From WHSW01 sp963821025 (lineage in GTDB: Bacteria; Actinomycetota; Thermoleophilia; Solirubrobacterales; 70-9): DNA of 64,000 nucleotides. Every line of letters starts with the position of its first letter. Position 1 is the stretch's first letter. The stretch covers positions 310,001 through 374,000 of the forward strand of contig CAWGCG010000003.1 of NCBI GenBank assembly GCA_963821025.1, given 5' to 3'. A model generated the notes under the pieces. That model was not told where the DNA came from, did not search any database, and saw nothing but the letters and a program-made list of their open reading frames with translations. A program made the translations under genes and the position numbers. Shown piece by piece: positions 35,260 to 43,843 of this stretch.

Positions 35260-36837
35260 GTGGAGGCAGCCGACCCGCGGACGACGCCGACGCCGACCGA
35301 CGACGAAACGAGGCTCGCCGAGCTCGGCTACAAGCAGGAGCTCAACCGTGGCTGGAGCGCGTTCACCAACTTCGCGATCTCGTTCACGATCATCTCGGTC
35401 CTCGCCGGGTGCTTCACCGCGTTTCCGTTCGCCTGGCAGAACGGGGGCCCGATCGCCGCCTCGATTGGCTGGCCGGTGATCTGCTGCTTTGTGCTCATGG
35501 TGGCCGTCTCGATGGCCGAGCTGACCTCCAAGTACCCGACCGCGGGGGGCCCCTACTGGTGGGCGTACGACCTCGGCGGCAAGGGCTGGAGCTGGATGAC
35601 CGGCTGGTTCAACATCGTTGGGCTGATCGGGATCGTCGCCTCGGTCGCCTACGGCGCGGCCCTGTTCCTCAACGCGCTGCTCGGCCTTTACGGCCTCGAC
35701 ATCTTCGGCATCAACTTCGGCGACTCGGTGCACATCCTCGGCGAGACCTGGTTCCTCTTCGCCCTCATTCTGATCCTCTACACCGTGGTCAACATCTTCG
35801 CCGACCGGTTCCTGGCGCTGCTCAACGGCATCTCGGTCGGCTGGCACCTGCTCGGGGTCGCAGTGATCCTGGTCATCCTGATCGTTGTCCCCGACCAGCA
35901 CCAGAGCTTCAGCTTCGTCTTCGGCGAGCGGATCAACAACTCCGGCTTGCACGACGGGTCAACGAGCAACTTCGGCTACTGGTTCCTGGTCTTGCCGATC
36001 GGCTTCCTGCTGACGATGTATACGCAGACGGGCTACGACGCCTCCGCCCACACCGCCGAGGAAACCAAGGGTGCTGCGATCAGCGCCGCCCAGGGCGTCT
36101 GGCGCTCTGTCTTCTTCTCGGCTCTGATCGGCTGGTTTGTGCTCCTCGGGTTCCTGTTCGCGGCGACTGACGTGGCGGCCGTCAACGACGGCGCCGGAAC
36201 CGTGTTTTCGATCTTCGAGAGCGCGCTGGACTCGTGGGCGGCGAAGCTGGTGATCCTGATCGCCACCGTCGGGCAGCTGTTCTGCGGCGCGGCGGGGCTG
36301 ACCAGCGCCTCGCGGACCTGGTACGCCTTCTCCCGCGACCGCGGCATGCCGGGCTGGGCGATCTTCGGGCGCGTCAACCGCGATCGGGTCCCGTTCAACG
36401 CCGTGATTGCGGTCTCCGTCTTCTCGGCGATCATCGCGATCCCGGCGCTCTTCGGCAAGAACGACTACCCGTTCGCGTTCTTCGCGCTGACCGGGATCTG
36501 CACCGTTGGCCTCTATCTGGCGTACATCATCCCGGTGTACCTGCGGCTGCGGAAGGGCGACGATTTCGAGCCCGGGCCCTGGAACCTGGGAAAGCGCTAC
36601 AAGCTCGTGAACATCTTGGCGATCATCTTCGTAATCGCCGTCGTCTACAGCCTCAACCTGCCCTACACGCCGGCGGGCCTGCCGTGGAACGACGGATTCG
36701 ATACGAGCCTCGTGAACTACACGCCATTGGCGATCGTGGTCCCGCTCATCTTCGGGGCCTGGTATCTGATCTCGGCTAAGGACAAGTACCAGGGGCCGGT
36801 CCGAACGCTCGAAGAAGACGAAGTCACCCGCGACTAG
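35260..36837 (+). CDS. APC family amino acid/amine permease
   Basis: 525 residues. About 12 membrane helices. Family marks include FTNFAISFTIISVLAGCFT, PTAGGPYWWAYDLGGKG, the helix-3 region and the C-terminal YLAYIIPVYLRLRKGDDF. This is the ACT/GABA-permease-like branch (amino acids, GABA or choline); the exact substrate is not clear. A strong GAGGAGG ribosome site precedes the GTG. A FadR-type regulator lies 900 bases downstream and may control it. Confidence 0.88.
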   Translation: MEAADPRTTPTPTDDETRLAELGYKQELNRGWSAFTNFAISFTIISVLAGCFTAFPFAWQNGGPIAASIGWPVICCFVLMVAVSMAELTSKYPTAGGPYWWAYDLGGKGWSWMTGWFNIVGLIGIVASVAYGAALFLNALLGLYGLDIFGINFGDSVHILGETWFLFALILILYTVVNIFADRFLALLNGISVGWHLLGVAVILVILIVVPDQHQSFSFVFGERINNSGLHDGSTSNFGYWFLVLPIGFLLTMYTQTGYDASAHTAEETKGAAISAAQGVWRSVFFSALIGWFVLLGFLFAATDVAAVNDGAGTVFSIFESALDSWAAKLVILIATVGQLFCGAAGLTSASRTWYAFSRDRGMPGWAIFGRVNRDRVPFNAVIAVSVFSAIIAIPALFGKNDYPFAFFALTGICTVGLYLAYIIPVYLRLRKGDDFEPGPWNLGKRYKLVNILAIIFVIAVVYSLNLPYTPAGLPWNDGFDTSLVNYTPLAIVVPLIFGAWYLISAKDKYQGPVRTLEEDEVTRD

Positions 36838-36982
36838 CGGTCCCGGCAGCGCTCCGTTGCGATGCGGGCGTGATCGATAGGTCATCGCCAGGCCCACTCG
36901 CGAGCGATCGTCGCCAGGGGTTGCGGCTGGCTAAGCAGCAGGCGTACAATCTGCGCGGGGCGAGCCGGGAAGACTGGTCGGC

Positions 36983-37666
36983 ATGGATTACGCCATGCCA
37001 CCGACCCTCCCAACACCACGGGGCGCCCATCCTTCTAAGCGGCGCATACGGCAAGTCGAGTGGGCGTCCGCCGAGGCAACCCTTGGTCCAGCGCACCCAC
37101 TCGTCGCCGTTCTCCATTCCTCGCAGACCGCCAGGAAACAGGCCCTCACCGTCGGTGCGGTCCTAGCAGCCGACCTCATCGTGCTTGTCGAGAACGCATC
37201 CCTTGCCCTGCCGCTCGCGCTCGCATGCTTCGCGGTACAGATCGTGCTGGGACTCCGGATCGCGTACCTCGCCTCGCGCAGGAGAGGGATCTGCCGTCAG
37301 CTGATCATCGACGGCGAAGAGCAGCTGCCGCTAGCGGCCATCGAGCGCGAGCTGCGACGGCTCAGAGCCGCGCGCCATCAAGCCGCCCTCGGTCAAAGCA
37401 TCGAGCGACTAGCGGCGGCGGCCACTAACCCACGCTCCCGGCCACCCTTCCCGATCTACCACCTCAGGGTGTTGCGGGCCGTCGCAGCGCCCCTGCGCGA
37501 GATTGGTCGCCTGCTGCATGGTGGCGATGCAGGCGTGCGAGGGGTGGCCCTTGTCGAATCGCTGCTCGCGTCGGGCGACTCACCCCTATACGGGACGGAG
37601 GTCGGGCCATTACGCGAAGAGCTCGCGCGTGCACGCTACTTCCTGGCGGGACGCCCGCCACGTTGA
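36983..37666 (+). CDS. Hypothetical membrane protein
   Basis: 227 residues. A basic N-terminus is followed by two close hydrophobic segments (residues ~52-95, for example ALTVGAVLAADLIVLVE and ALPLALACFAVQIVLGLRIAYLA). The rest is helical and Arg-rich. I do not recognise the family. ATG start at 36983; it lies between the permease and the regulator. Confidence 0.65.
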   Translation: MDYAMPPTLPTPRGAHPSKRRIRQVEWASAEATLGPAHPLVAVLHSSQTARKQALTVGAVLAADLIVLVENASLALPLALACFAVQIVLGLRIAYLASRRRGICRQLIIDGEEQLPLAAIERELRRLRAARHQAALGQSIERLAAAATNPRSRPPFPIYHLRVLRAVAAPLREIGRLLHGGDAGVRGVALVESLLASGDSPLYGTEVGPLREELARARYFLAGRPPR

Positions 37667-37743
37667 GCCTCACAAGACGGACCTATGGTCATCCTGCTCT
37701 CAATAGGCGCGACCGGCTCGAATATTTTCCGCGGAGCTAGACG

Positions 37744-38580
37744 GTGCCGAGGATTGGCTCGGACGATGGCCAGTCGGAGGCCTCCGACCGCCCGGCGCTA
37801 CGGCCTCCGATGAAACGCGACCCCGCGGTCGAGGCGGTCTTTCTGCCCGTGCGCCCGTCGACCACCTTCGAGGAGACCGTGGAGCGGCTCGGAACCGCGA
37901 TCCGGGTCGGCCTGCTCGCGCCGGGCAGCAAGCTGCCCCCCGAGCGCCGGCTCGCCGAGGAGCTGCGGATCTCGCGCTCGACCGTGCGCCTGGCGCTGGC
38001 CGCGCTGGTCCAGTCGGGGCACTTGACCTCGATCCGAGGGCGCTACGGCGGCGCCTTCGTAGCCGAACGCCCACCGCTGCACGAGCGCGCGGAGGACCCG
38101 CTCGGTCGCGACGCGCGGGCCGTGCTCGATTACCGCGTCGCGATCGAGGCCGGCGCCGTGATCCTCGCGGCCGAGCGGGCCGAGCGCACCGACCTCGACG
38201 GCCTCGACGACCTGGTCGAGCGTATGGCGGCGCCCGGCGACTTCGAGCAGTACCGGCGCGCCGACAGCCGCTTTCACATCGGCGTCGCAGAGGCGGCCCG
38301 CTCGCCGCACCTGGTCACCGAGATGACCGAGGTGCAGGGCCAGATGAGCGCCCTAATCGGGCGCATAGCGCACCCCGAGCAGGTACTGACCCACGCCAAC
38401 GCCCAACACCGAAGCCTGGTCGACCTGCTGCGCGAGCGCGACGCAGGCCGTGCGGTGCCCGTGATGCGCGAGCACATCCGCGGCACCGAGCACCTTCTCG
38501 CGGGCCTGCTTTTAGGCGCCGAAGCCCGCAGATCGTGCGAGCCTGAGGGGACTTGCCGACCGGACGGCTTCTGGTCTTGA
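37744..38580 (+). CDS. FadR/GntR-family transcriptional regulator
   Basis: 278 residues from GTG 37744, which has a GGAG site; ATG 37810 is an alternative. An N-terminal winged helix (about 38-110) includes LPPERRLAEELRISRSTVRLAL. The C-terminal FCD ligand domain (about 120-255) has AVLDYRVAIEAGAVILAAER and metal-type His residues (FHIGVAEAAR, HRSLVDLL, MREHIRGTEHLL). It binds small acids and usually represses a nearby transporter or catabolic gene; the upstream APC permease is the natural candidate. It is the last gene of the first island segment. Confidence 0.9.
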   Translation: MPRIGSDDGQSEASDRPALRPPMKRDPAVEAVFLPVRPSTTFEETVERLGTAIRVGLLAPGSKLPPERRLAEELRISRSTVRLALAALVQSGHLTSIRGRYGGAFVAERPPLHERAEDPLGRDARAVLDYRVAIEAGAVILAAERAERTDLDGLDDLVERMAAPGDFEQYRRADSRFHIGVAEAARSPHLVTEMTEVQGQMSALIGRIAHPEQVLTHANAQHRSLVDLLRERDAGRAVPVMREHIRGTEHLLAGLLLGAEARRSCEPEGTCRPDGFWS

Positions 38581-38671
38581 GGCGGCGGGTTCCTCCGGCC
38601 AGGGGGATCTTCGCAACATGCGGAGGAACCTGACAGAGGTCCGGGCGCGACTTGAGAGCCGCTCGACCGCT

Positions 38672-38692
38672 CTGGGTCAACGCTGGGTCAAC
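38672..38692 (+). promoter_or_regulatory. Two CTGGGTCAAC direct repeats, candidate integrase arm sites
   Basis: CTGGGTCAAC at 38672-38681 and again at 38683-38692, 11 bases apart. Direct repeats of this size beside a tRNA att core often are integrase arm-binding sites. The 33122 remnant has a similar pair (GGTAGCA, 12 bases apart). No integrase is present to confirm it. Confidence 0.45.
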
Positions 38693-38798
38693 ACAACGTC
38701 CGGAAACAGCCGCAAACGCCGAGCTGACCGGAATCACCGAAACCGGTAATTAGCAGGCGAAACACGAACGGCCGCAGAGCCCCGCAAACCCACGAAGC

Positions 38799-38842
38799 TG
38801 CCATGCAGAAGGTCGTGGGTTCGAATCCCATCAGCCGCTTCC
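38799..38842 (+). repeat. attR-type copy of tRNA-Gly 3' end (exact, 44 bases)
   Basis: Identical to 27866-27909. The base on each side differs from the tRNA copy, so the repeat ends sharply. The 5' half of the tRNA is missing, so it is not a gene. It marks the right end of a 10.9-kb segment starting at the tRNA. Confidence 0.9.
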
Positions 38843-39152
38843 CGCATAGCTATGCGGTTATCGAGCGTTCGAGGTACAGCGGTGCAGGCGCTCAGATCGC
38901 CCGCGAGGTACGTTGGGGGTACAAAGCTCAGCCCGCGCCCGCCTCGCCGCTCGCCTCGGAGCCGAAGACCTCGGCGGTCCAGCTCGGCGACTCGCCGCAG
39001 GTGGATGAGGTTGCCCTCGTGGGCGCTCAGGAACTCGGCACGGCGCCGTGGACCTGACCGCGCCGATTCCGAACACGTCAAAGATCGGCGTCTGGCGGAT
39101 CGAGCCGAACAACAGCTACACGCTGAAGGGCCAGCCCGGGATGCCCTCCGGA

Positions 39153-39211
39153 CTGAACCACGAGGCCATGCCCTCCGCGCCCACCAAGTCTCCGCTCGTG
39201 GACACCGTCTC
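39153..39211 (+). repeat. Partial copy of the DUF2252 gene start
   Basis: About 59 bases that match 40019-40077 with few differences, including an ATG at 39168 that would encode MPSAPTKSPLVDTVS before diverging. The copies are 866 bases apart and bracket the HD-domain gene. This one looks like a truncated remnant. Confidence 0.75.
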
Positions 39212-39365
39212 CCATGGGTGGCCGAGTCGCGACCCGCGAGACCCGAACCATTCGCCGCAAATTGGGGCTTGTTAGAGTCTCAGGCAGCACGGCTGACGCT
39301 CGCTATTGGGCGGTCAGGCATCGTCGGTTCTGAGAAATCGGCCGGCGAGACGATAAGGGGCAGAC

Positions 39366-40022
39366 TTGATTCGATCGCGACCGGCGCGAGCCGGCTTTGT
39401 CTCGGATTCCGAGTTGCTCCGGCGCGCTTATGCATTGGCCGAGCAGGCTCATGGCGACCAGCGCCGCGCGACGGACCAAGCTCGCTTCATCGAGCATGTG
39501 ATGGAGGTCGGCGACCTGCTCCATGCCGCCGGATTCGACGAGCGCCTGATCGCGGCCGGGCTGCTGCATGACGCGGTCGAGCGCGGTCAATTGAGCGAGG
39601 CCGACCTGCGGGCCGAGATCGACGACGACATCTGCGCCCTGGTCATGACTCTCACCGAAGACGCGACGATCGAGCCTTTCGACAGGCGCAAGGAAGCGCT
39701 CAGGGAACAAGTACGGAGGGGCGGAACTCGAGCGGTGACGATCTTCGCCGCTGACAAGCTCTCCGACATCCGCGGCTTGGCGAGGGGAGTCGTTCGATTT
39801 GCGGGCTCGGTCGAAGCCCGCATGGGGACGAGCGTCGAAGCCATGGCGCGCCACTACGAAGACAGCGTCCGCACGATCGAGACGACGCAGCCGAGTTGCG
39901 AGTTCATCCCTGAACTTCGAGCGGAGCTGGATGCGCTCGGGCTGGCAACAGCGCCCGCGGCGTCGCCCCGACGAAACGCCCGGGCAGGGAAGCGCTCCGG
40001 GTGGTCGCCGGTTCCGCACTGA
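39366..40022 (+). CDS. HD-domain phosphohydrolase (RelA/SpoT-HD-like)
   Basis: 218 residues, TTG start at 39366 (the true start may be later). The HD metal site is visible: His in FIEHVMEVGDLL, HD in AAGLLHDAVERG and Asp in IFAADKLSDIRGL. The sequence YALAEQAHGDQRRAT resembles the N-terminal hydrolase domain of Rel/SpoT and of small stand-alone hydrolases that act on (p)ppGpp or other nucleotides. No synthetase or TGS domain follows. The substrate is unknown. It is bracketed by the 59-base repeats. Confidence 0.78.
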   Translation: MIRSRPARAGFVSDSELLRRAYALAEQAHGDQRRATDQARFIEHVMEVGDLLHAAGFDERLIAAGLLHDAVERGQLSEADLRAEIDDDICALVMTLTEDATIEPFDRRKEALREQVRRGGTRAVTIFAADKLSDIRGLARGVVRFAGSVEARMGTSVEAMARHYEDSVRTIETTQPSCEFIPELRAELDALGLATAPAASPRRNARAGKRSGWSPVPH

Positions 40023-40077
40023 CCCACGAGGCCATGCCCTCCGCGCCGACCAAATCTCCGCCCGTGGACACCGTCTC
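40019..40077 (+). repeat. Intact copy of the 59-base repeat (DUF2252 start)
   Basis: Covers the upstream bases and first ~15 codons of the DUF2252 gene. It matches 39153-39211. Confidence 0.75.
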
Positions 40078-41455
40078 CCCAGAGGCGCGCGCGGCCGCCG
40101 GCAAGGCGGGCCGGAAGCAGGCCCCCCGCTCGAGCCACGGGGAATGGACGCCGGCCACTGACCGGCCCGACCCGGTCGATGTGCTCGAGCGCCAGGCGGC
40201 GGATCGGGTCGCCGATCTCGTCCCCCTGCGGTACGGCCGGATGCTCGTCTCCGCGTTCACCTTCTATCGAGGCGCCGCGGCGATCATGGCCGCCGACCTG
40301 GCTGCGACGCCGAGCTCCGGCTTCTGGGTCCAGGCCTGCGGCGACGCTCACCTCTCGAACTTCGGCGGCTACGCCGCGCCGGACCGCAGCCTGGTCGTCG
40401 ACATCAACGACTTCGACGAGACCCTGCCGGGCCCGTGGGAATGGGACGTCAAACGGCTGGTTGCCAGCTTCGAGATCGGGGGCCGGGACCGAGGGTTCGC
40501 CGATAAGCAGCGACGCGAGGTCGTGCTCGCCGCGACGCGGGCCTATCGCGAGAACATGCGGAGCCTCGCCGGGCTCAGCAATCTCGACGTCTGGTACCGG
40601 CGGGTCAACGTCGATCAGATCCGCGAGGCCTTCGCGCCGGCGGCCAGCAAGAAGGAGCGGCGCAGGTTCGAGCGCAACGTAGCCAAGACCCAGCGCAAGG
40701 ACCGGACGCGGGCGATGTCGAAGCTGACCGAACGGGTCGACGGGGAGCTTCGGATCAGAAGCGACCCGCCCGTGCTCGTCCCGTTCGAGGAGGTGTTCTC
40801 GGGCAAGCAGCTGAAGACGGCCGAAGCCAGCCTCGGCACCGTCCTCGACGAGTATCGCGAGACCCTCCTCCCCGACCGTCGCCACCTGCTCGACGGCTAT
40901 CGACACGTTCACACGGCTCGCAAGGTGGTCGGCGTTGGCAGCGTCGGGACTCGGGCCTGGGTCGGGCTGTTGATCGGTCGCGACGAGCAGGACCCGCTCT
41001 TTCTCCAGGTCAAGGAGGCCCAGCCGTCCGTGCTCGAGCCCTACACGGCACCGACCGAGTACGAGCGGCAGGGACAGCGTGTGGTCGAGGGCCAGCGGCT
41101 GACCCAGGCGGCGAGCGACGTCTTCCTTGGCTGGACGACCGCCGTTGGGCCGGACTCGAAGAAGCGTGACTTCTACGTCCGCCAGCTCTGGGACCAGAAG
41201 GGATCGGCGATCGTCGAGTTGATGTCACCGAGAACGATGGCGATCTACGCACACGTGTGCGGTGGCATCCTCGCCCGCGCCCACGCCCGGTCGGGCGACC
41301 GGATCGCGATCGCCGGCTACCTCGGCCGTGGCAGCCGCTTCGACGAGGCCATCGCGGACTTCGCCAGCGCCTACGCCGACCAGAACGAGGTCGACTTCGC
41401 GGCCTTGAAGCGGGCGGTTGCCGACGGCCACATCACCGTCGAGCTAGAGGACTGA
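40034..41455 (+). CDS. DUF2252 family protein
   Basis: 473 residues from ATG 40034. The DUF2252 family has a protein-kinase-like (aminoglycoside-phosphotransferase-like) fold with the motifs FTFYRGAAAIMAADLA, VQACGDAHLSNFGGYAAP and VVDINDFDETLPGPWEWDVKRL, which correspond to catalytic and metal-binding loops. The substrate is not known. The long upstream frame is discounted because conservation begins near residue 36. It starts 12 bases after the HD gene. Confidence 0.9.
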   Translation: MPSAPTKSPPVDTVSPEARAAAGKAGRKQAPRSSHGEWTPATDRPDPVDVLERQAADRVADLVPLRYGRMLVSAFTFYRGAAAIMAADLAATPSSGFWVQACGDAHLSNFGGYAAPDRSLVVDINDFDETLPGPWEWDVKRLVASFEIGGRDRGFADKQRREVVLAATRAYRENMRSLAGLSNLDVWYRRVNVDQIREAFAPAASKKERRRFERNVAKTQRKDRTRAMSKLTERVDGELRIRSDPPVLVPFEEVFSGKQLKTAEASLGTVLDEYRETLLPDRRHLLDGYRHVHTARKVVGVGSVGTRAWVGLLIGRDEQDPLFLQVKEAQPSVLEPYTAPTEYERQGQRVVEGQRLTQAASDVFLGWTTAVGPDSKKRDFYVRQLWDQKGSAIVELMSPRTMAIYAHVCGGILARAHARSGDRIAIAGYLGRGSRFDEAIADFASAYADQNEVDFAALKRAVADGHITVELED

Positions 41456-41572
41456 GCGGAGGCCGCCAGGTCCAGCTGGTGAGGATTCCGGCTGCTCAAA
41501 CTGGAGTCGCTCGAGTCACTCCCCTAAGGGGTCGAGAGGGGTTCTTGAAGGGATGGAAAGCCTGTGGCATGC

Positions 41573-41586
41573 TCGACCATGGTCGA
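41573..41586 (+). promoter_or_regulatory. TCGACCATGGTCGA palindrome upstream of the SHOCT gene
   Basis: A perfect 14-base palindrome ending 20 bases before ATG 41606, directly upstream of the ribosome site. It could be an operator. The regulator is unknown. Confidence 0.4.
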
Positions 41587-41605
41587 ATCGAAGGAGAGGA
41601 CGACT

Positions 41606-41875
41606 ATGGGACGAGACAGACGCCAACGCAGACGACGTGCAGCCGCACTCGGCGGAGCCGCCATCGCCGCCAAGAAGCATAGGGACAACAAGCTCGCCGC
41701 AGAGCAGCAGGACAGCGCGCCGCAGGCTGAGCCCACCGCCCCGGCCCCAGCGGCGTCGGGTGGAGTGACTGCCGAGACCACGGAGCGACTGAAGGAGCTT
41801 GGTCAGCTACACGAACAAGGCGTGCTCACGGATGAGGAGTTCGCCAGCGAGAAGGCGAAGGTGCTGGGAATCTGA
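41606..41875 (+). CDS. SHOCT domain protein
   Basis: 89 residues from ATG 41606, with AAGGAGAGG seven to fifteen bases upstream; two earlier starts lack it. A basic N-terminus (MGRDRRQRRRRAAALGG) and a Pro/Ala-rich linker lead to the C-terminal SHOCT helix pair (RLKELGQLHEQGVLTDEEFA, then SEKAKVLG). SHOCT is a short oligomerisation or adaptor motif. Function otherwise unknown. Confidence 0.82.
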   Translation: MGRDRRQRRRRAAALGGAAIAAKKHRDNKLAAEQQDSAPQAEPTAPAPAASGGVTAETTERLKELGQLHEQGVLTDEEFASEKAKVLGI

Positions 41876-42227
41876 CCCTTGGGGGAGTGTTCGCAGTAAC
41901 GATCGTGTTGCGCTGACCGTTCGGGGCAGAAGTAGTCGTTCAGGACGAAGGGTGATTGTGCTGCCGGAGCGGGGCGACCGGTCCCTAGGACCGGACCAAC
42001 AAGGGCGGCAGCACCTGAACGTCCCTGCAAAACGCGTGCGAGGGCTTGCTCCGCGGTGTGCTGAAACGACGACCGAGGAGTGTCGACTGCGACCCCAGCG
42101 GAGCGCCGCGGAACGTGGATCTGCCTTGCTCCTGCCCCGGTATTCCAGACTGCGCTCGCCTTCGCGCAGGTAGCGTCTGCGTCATAGGACGCTTCAACGC
42201 CCCATTGATCATCGTCAGGGACCGCGG
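41876..42227. other. Gap before the MFS gene
   Basis: 352 bases with no credible gene. It includes an imperfect palindrome with the stem CCGGTCC (41978-41984) and GGACCGG (41988-41994), and no clear promoter or ribosome site near the MFS start. Confidence 0.55.
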
Positions 42228-43841
42228 ATGAAGTGGCCGATTCTTGTGGTCCTGGCGACCGCCCAGTTCCTGATGGTTCTCGACCAGGCCGTGATGAACG
42301 TCGCGATCTCGCAACTGGTCGCGGACTTCGACACGACGGTGACAACGATTCAGACCGTGATCGCCCTATACGCGCTCGTGATGGCAGCGCTGATGGTCAC
42401 CGGCGCCAAGCTCGGCGACATCTGGGGCCGCCGAAGAGTCTTCACGATCGGGCTCGTGATCTACGCCTCGGGATCGGCGCTCACGGCAGCCTCGTGGAGT
42501 GTCCCGACGCTTATGCTGGGCTGGTCGGTCCTCGAGGGGATCGGGGCAGCGATGGTGCTGCCGGCGCTCGTCGCCCTCGTGGCAGGAAATTACGTCGGAT
42601 CTCAGAGGGCGATCGCCTACGGAGTGCTCGGGGGCGTCGCCGGAGCGGGGATCGCGGTTGGGCCGATTCTCGGCGGGTGGGCGACCACCGAGCTCACATG
42701 GCGCGTGGTCTTCGTCGGCGAGGTGGTGGTCGCGGCGCTGATCCTCCTGGGGACCAGGTACCTGCGCGAGCCCGAGAGGGAGGGGAGTCCGCCCCGGCTG
42801 GACTGGGTCGGCTCGGTCCTCGCTGCTCTCGGGATGGCGACGGTAGTCATCGGCGTCCTCCAGGCAAGCAACTGGGGCTGGCTGAAGCCGCTCAACTCAC
42901 CGGTCGAGCCGTTCGGGTTCTCGCTGACGCCCTTCATCATCGCGGCCGGTCTGCTCATCCTCGCGGGGTTTCGGGCCTGGGAGCGCCGTCGCGAGATGCA
43001 GGGATCCGATCCGCTGGTCCATTTCCGCCTGTTCGGAGTCGGCAGGTTCCGCGGCGCTCTTTCGATGCTGCTGGCTCAGAACTTGATCCTGATGGGGGTC
43101 TTCTTCACCGTGCCCCTCTACCTTCAGGTCGTCCAAGGGCTCGACGCGCTTGAGACCGGCGTGCGGATGCTTCCGGCTTCGGTCGGGCTGTTCGTTGCCG
43201 CGCTCGGTGGCTCAGCGCTTTCGTCACGCTTCGCGCCCCGGCCACTCGTGCGCGTCGGACTTGTTGTCACGTTCCTTTCGACGCTGTTGCTTCTCGGCGT
43301 CGTGGAGCCCGAGCTCGACAACGCCAGCTTTCTCCTCGCGATGGGTGTGCTGGGGATTGGGATGGGCCTGATCATCTCCCAGCTCGGAAACGTCGCCCAA
43401 TCGTCGGTGACGGACGGCGATCGAAGCGAGGCGGGCGGCCTCCAGAACACCGCGCAGCAGCTTGGCTCGTCGCTCGGCACGGCACTGCTCGGCGCCGTCG
43501 TCATCACCGGCCTGATCACCGCCTTTACGAGCAACATCGCCTCCGATCCGCGGGTCTCGGCCGAGGCCCAGCAGCAGGTCGAGACGACGATCGCCAGCGG
43601 GGTCAGCTTCATCTCCGCCGACGAGGTCCGGACGGCGGCAACCGACGCCGGCGCCGAGCCCGAGGAGGTTGACGCCTTGGTCGAGGGCTACGAGGACGCC
43701 CAGCTCAACGCCCTGAAGACGGCCTTCCTATTCGCAGGGTTCATAGTGCTCGCCTCGTTTTGGGGCACGCGCCACATCCCCGCCGAGCGTCTTGTGGCGT
43801 CGCGCGCAGGCCGCGACGTGCCTGATGCCGAGGCGGCCTGA
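42228..43841 (+). CDS. MFS transporter, DHA2 (EmrB/QacA) family
   Basis: 537 residues. About 14 membrane helices, the DHA2 pattern. Motif A LGDIWGRRRVFTIG and motif C-like GVAGAGIAVGPILGGW are intact. These are proton-driven drug or antibiotic exporters. The C-terminal tail after the last helix is acidic/Arg-rich. ATG start at 42228. The NDH-2 gene starts two bases after the stop, so they are likely co-transcribed. Confidence 0.9.
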   Translation: MKWPILVVLATAQFLMVLDQAVMNVAISQLVADFDTTVTTIQTVIALYALVMAALMVTGAKLGDIWGRRRVFTIGLVIYASGSALTAASWSVPTLMLGWSVLEGIGAAMVLPALVALVAGNYVGSQRAIAYGVLGGVAGAGIAVGPILGGWATTELTWRVVFVGEVVVAALILLGTRYLREPEREGSPPRLDWVGSVLAALGMATVVIGVLQASNWGWLKPLNSPVEPFGFSLTPFIIAAGLLILAGFRAWERRREMQGSDPLVHFRLFGVGRFRGALSMLLAQNLILMGVFFTVPLYLQVVQGLDALETGVRMLPASVGLFVAALGGSALSSRFAPRPLVRVGLVVTFLSTLLLLGVVEPELDNASFLLAMGVLGIGMGLIISQLGNVAQSSVTDGDRSEAGGLQNTAQQLGSSLGTALLGAVVITGLITAFTSNIASDPRVSAEAQQQVETTIASGVSFISADEVRTAATDAGAEPEEVDALVEGYEDAQLNALKTAFLFAGFIVLASFWGTRHIPAERLVASRAGRDVPDAEAA

Positions 43842-43843
43842 TC

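Larger units (their letters stand above)
38581..39365. other. Island boundary region with att flank and scrap DNA
   Basis: About 785 bases without a credible gene. It holds the CTGGGTCAAC direct repeats, the att-related flank, the second tRNA-Gly 3' copy and a 59-base repeat of the DUF2252 gene start. A CCGCATAGCTATGCGG palindrome (38842-38857) directly follows the att core. Other open frames look spurious. Confidence 0.6.

Noticed and set aside
38799..38842. A second tRNA-Gly gene
   Set aside because: Only the 3' half is present; upstream bases cannot form the D and acceptor stems. The same is true at 54489.
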